Positions 6,073 to 7,485 of a stretch of DNA of 7,485 nt are shown here, one piece after another (the first letter of the stretch is position 1; each line of letters begins with the position of its first letter). Made by a program: the position numbers and the translations under genes. The notes under the pieces are model-generated. The model had not been told where the DNA came from, made no database searches, and saw only the letters and a list, made by a program, of their open reading frames with translations. This stretch comes from Gammaproteobacteria bacterium. Its GTDB lineage: Bacteria; Pseudomonadota; Gammaproteobacteria; Chromatiales; Chromatiaceae. The DNA lies in contig JADWMH010000100.1 of NCBI GenBank assembly GCA_015767355.1, positions 1 to 7,485 of the forward strand. Direction: 5' to 3'.

Positions 6073-6874
6073 ACCTATCCAACCCTGCTCTTAATTCGCC
6101 GACAAAACTGCTGACCGCCTTGATCGTAGCCTCTGCATCACCCTGGTGTTCGGCAATACGATTGACAATTGCACTGCCTACAATCACGGCATCTGCAAGT
6201 TTCCCCATCGCCGCAGCTGTTGCTGCATCCTTGATACCGAAGCCGACGCCTATTGGCAATTGACTGATCTCTCTGATTTCAGAGACTCTTCGGGCAACAG
6301 AGTCGAGATCCAGGTGCCCGGCTCCCGTTATCCCCTTCAGGGATACATAATAGACGTAACCACGCGAGGCGTCACAAATTTTCTGTATACGGCTGCGGTC
6401 GCTCGTCGGAGCGATCAAAAAAACAGGATCGATCTGATGCGCATAGAGCAGAGGAAGAATCTCCCCGCCCTCTTCCGGAGGAAGGTCAACGATCAGAACG
6501 CCGTCAACACCAGCCTCGCCGGCTTCAGCGGAAAAGGCTTCATACCCCATCACCTCGACCGGATTCAGATAACCCATCAATAGCACAGGGGTCGCCGCAT
6601 CACGCTGACGAAATTCTGCAACCATCTGCAACACATCCCTGAGACTGACATTGTGTTCGAGCGCACGCTCTGCAGCCTTTTGAATCACCGGCCCATCCGC
6701 CATTGGATCAGAGAAGGGGATGCCCAGTTCAATCAGATCTGCGCCGGATTCCACCAGCGCATGCATCAACGGCACTGTCAATGCCGGCTCGGAATCACCT
6801 GCAGTGATAAAAGGAATCAAAGCAACACGCTGGCTCTCTTTAAGTTCAGCAAAACAGGATTGAATACGGCTCAT
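6071..6874 (-). CDS. trpA: Tryptophan synthase alpha chain
   Basis: Cleaves indole-3-glycerol phosphate to indole and glyceraldehyde 3-phosphate and passes indole through a tunnel to TrpB. It has 267 residues, against 268 in the enteric enzyme. The TIM-barrel motifs are in order: FITAGD (22-27), LIELGIPFSDPMADGP (47-62) with the catalytic Glu49 and Asp60 at canonical numbers, VDLPPEE (129-135), PTSDR (156-160), the loop-6 segment GITGAG (181-186) with Thr183, and PIGVGFGI further on for phosphate binding. The ATG at 6874-6872 overlaps the trpB TGA as ATGA, with GAGGGG eight bases upstream, so the pair is translationally coupled. The stop is TAG, shared with the edge of the repeat cluster. Confidence 0.98.
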   Translation of the reverse strand: MSRIQSCFAELKESQRVALIPFITAGDSEPALTVPLMHALVESGADLIELGIPFSDPMADGPVIQKAAERALEHNVSLRDVLQMVAEFRQRDAATPVLLMGYLNPVEVMGYEAFSAEAGEAGVDGVLIVDLPPEEGGEILPLLYAHQIDPVFLIAPTSDRSRIQKICDASRGYVYYVSLKGITGAGHLDLDSVARRVSEIREISQLPIGVGFGIKDAATAAAMGKLADAVIVGSAIVNRIAEHQGDAEATIKAVSSFVGELRAGLDR

Positions 6875-7485
6875 AGCTTGATCCCCTCGCGTGCAGCAAC
6901 AGTGTGCATATCCTTGTCTCCACGACCGGAGAGATTGACCAACAACTTCTGTTCCGGCCTCATTTGCGGGGCAAGTTTCATGGCATAAGCCAGTGCATGA
7001 CTGGACTCCAGCGCCGGAATAATTCCTTCGATACGCGTCAGTGCATGAAATGCCAGCAGCGCCTCATCATCGGTGATGGCAACATAGTTGGCGCGCCGTG
7101 TATCTTTCAGCCATGCATGTTCCGGGCCGACGCCGGGGTAATCAAGCCCGGCCGAGATCGAGTGTGTTTCAATAATCTGCCCATTCTCATCTTCCATCAG
7201 GTAGGTGCGGTTGCCGTGCAGCACGCCGGGGCTACCTGCACACAGGGGTGCGGCATGACGGCCTGTATCGACGCCGTCGCCGGCGGCTTCAACACCATAA
7301 ATCGCGACATCGGCATCATTCAGGAAGGGATGAAAAAGACCGATCGCGTTGGAGCCTCCGCCAACACATGCGATGAGCGCATCAGGCAGTCCACCAGTCA
7401 TCTCCTGCATCTGCCGGCGCGCTTCACGGCCGATAATGGTCTGGAAATCACGCACCATCGCCGGATAGGGATGTGGACCCGCTAC
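6871..7485 (-). CDS. trpB: Tryptophan synthase beta chain, C-terminal part (cut by window edge)
   Basis: A PLP enzyme that condenses indole with L-serine to tryptophan. The frame is open through position 7485, giving 204 residues, about half of the usual 397 or so; the start codon and the PLP-binding lysine are outside. The fragment opens with VAGPHPYPAMVRDFQ, the conserved segment in the middle of the family. It contains the phosphate-binding GGGSNAIG (fragment residues 42-49), ISAGLDYPGVGPEH, then GIIPALESSHALA with the catalytic-site Glu at 160, and NLSGRGDKD with the Ser near the PLP ring nitrogen at 186. ATG at 7458 is an internal Met, not the start. Its TGA overlaps the trpA ATG. Confidence 0.98.
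   Translation of the reverse strand, partial: VAGPHPYPAMVRDFQTIIGREARRQMQEMTGGLPDALIACVGGGSNAIGLFHPFLNDADVAIYGVEAAGDGVDTGRHAAPLCAGSPGVLHGNRTYLMEDENGQIIETHSISAGLDYPGVGPEHAWLKDTRRANYVAITDDEALLAFHALTRIEGIIPALESSHALAYAMKLAPQMRPEQKLLVNLSGRGDKDMHTVAAREGIKL

Overview
This window is ordinary chromosomal core sequence from a proteobacterium, most likely a gammaproteobacterium. Every gene lies on the minus strand, so transcription runs from high to low coordinates. The placement rests on the folC-linked block accD-folC-dedD-cvpA-purF, which has the same order as in Escherichia coli, on protein lengths and motifs close to the E. coli homologues, and on an elongator tRNA-Met very like the enterobacterial one. 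Unlike E. coli, the tryptophan synthase genes trpB and trpA sit directly upstream of accD, an arrangement seen in other proteobacterial lineages. Genus cannot be told from the sequence.

Layout in the direction of transcription: the C-terminal half of trpB (7485-6871, cut by the window edge) overlaps trpA (6874-6071) by an ATGA junction. A 97-base gap follows, holding a small repeat cluster: three tandem 15-16 base units plus an inverted copy. Then come accD (5974-5027), folC (about 5052-3784, overlapping accD), a gap with a GC-rich hairpin and a probable internal promoter, dedD (3651-2986, GTG start), cvpA (2914-2237, GTG start), and purF (2232-718), only 4 bases after cvpA. A strong promoter then drives a tRNA-Met(CAT) gene (650-574), which ends in an intrinsic terminator. 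Finally, a separate promoter with a very short leader drives ald, alanine dehydrogenase, whose first 142 codons are present before the window ends at position 1.

Together the genes cover the last step of tryptophan synthesis (TrpAB), the carboxyltransferase beta subunit of acetyl-CoA carboxylase for fatty acid synthesis (AccD), folate glutamylation (FolC), septal cell-wall binding (DedD), an inner-membrane protein of poorly defined role (CvpA), the committed step of purine synthesis (PurF), translation (tRNA-Met) and alanine/pyruvate interconversion (Ald). Spacing suggests trpBA-accD-folC may be one unit, with dedD-cvpA-purF able to be read from internal promoters.

I found no mobile element, CRISPR array, defence gene or other undescribed protein system. 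The least explained DNA is the repeat cluster between trpA and accD. Smaller oddities are a G-U pair at the end of the tRNA acceptor stem, the near-leaderless ald promoter and the long tail on CvpA.
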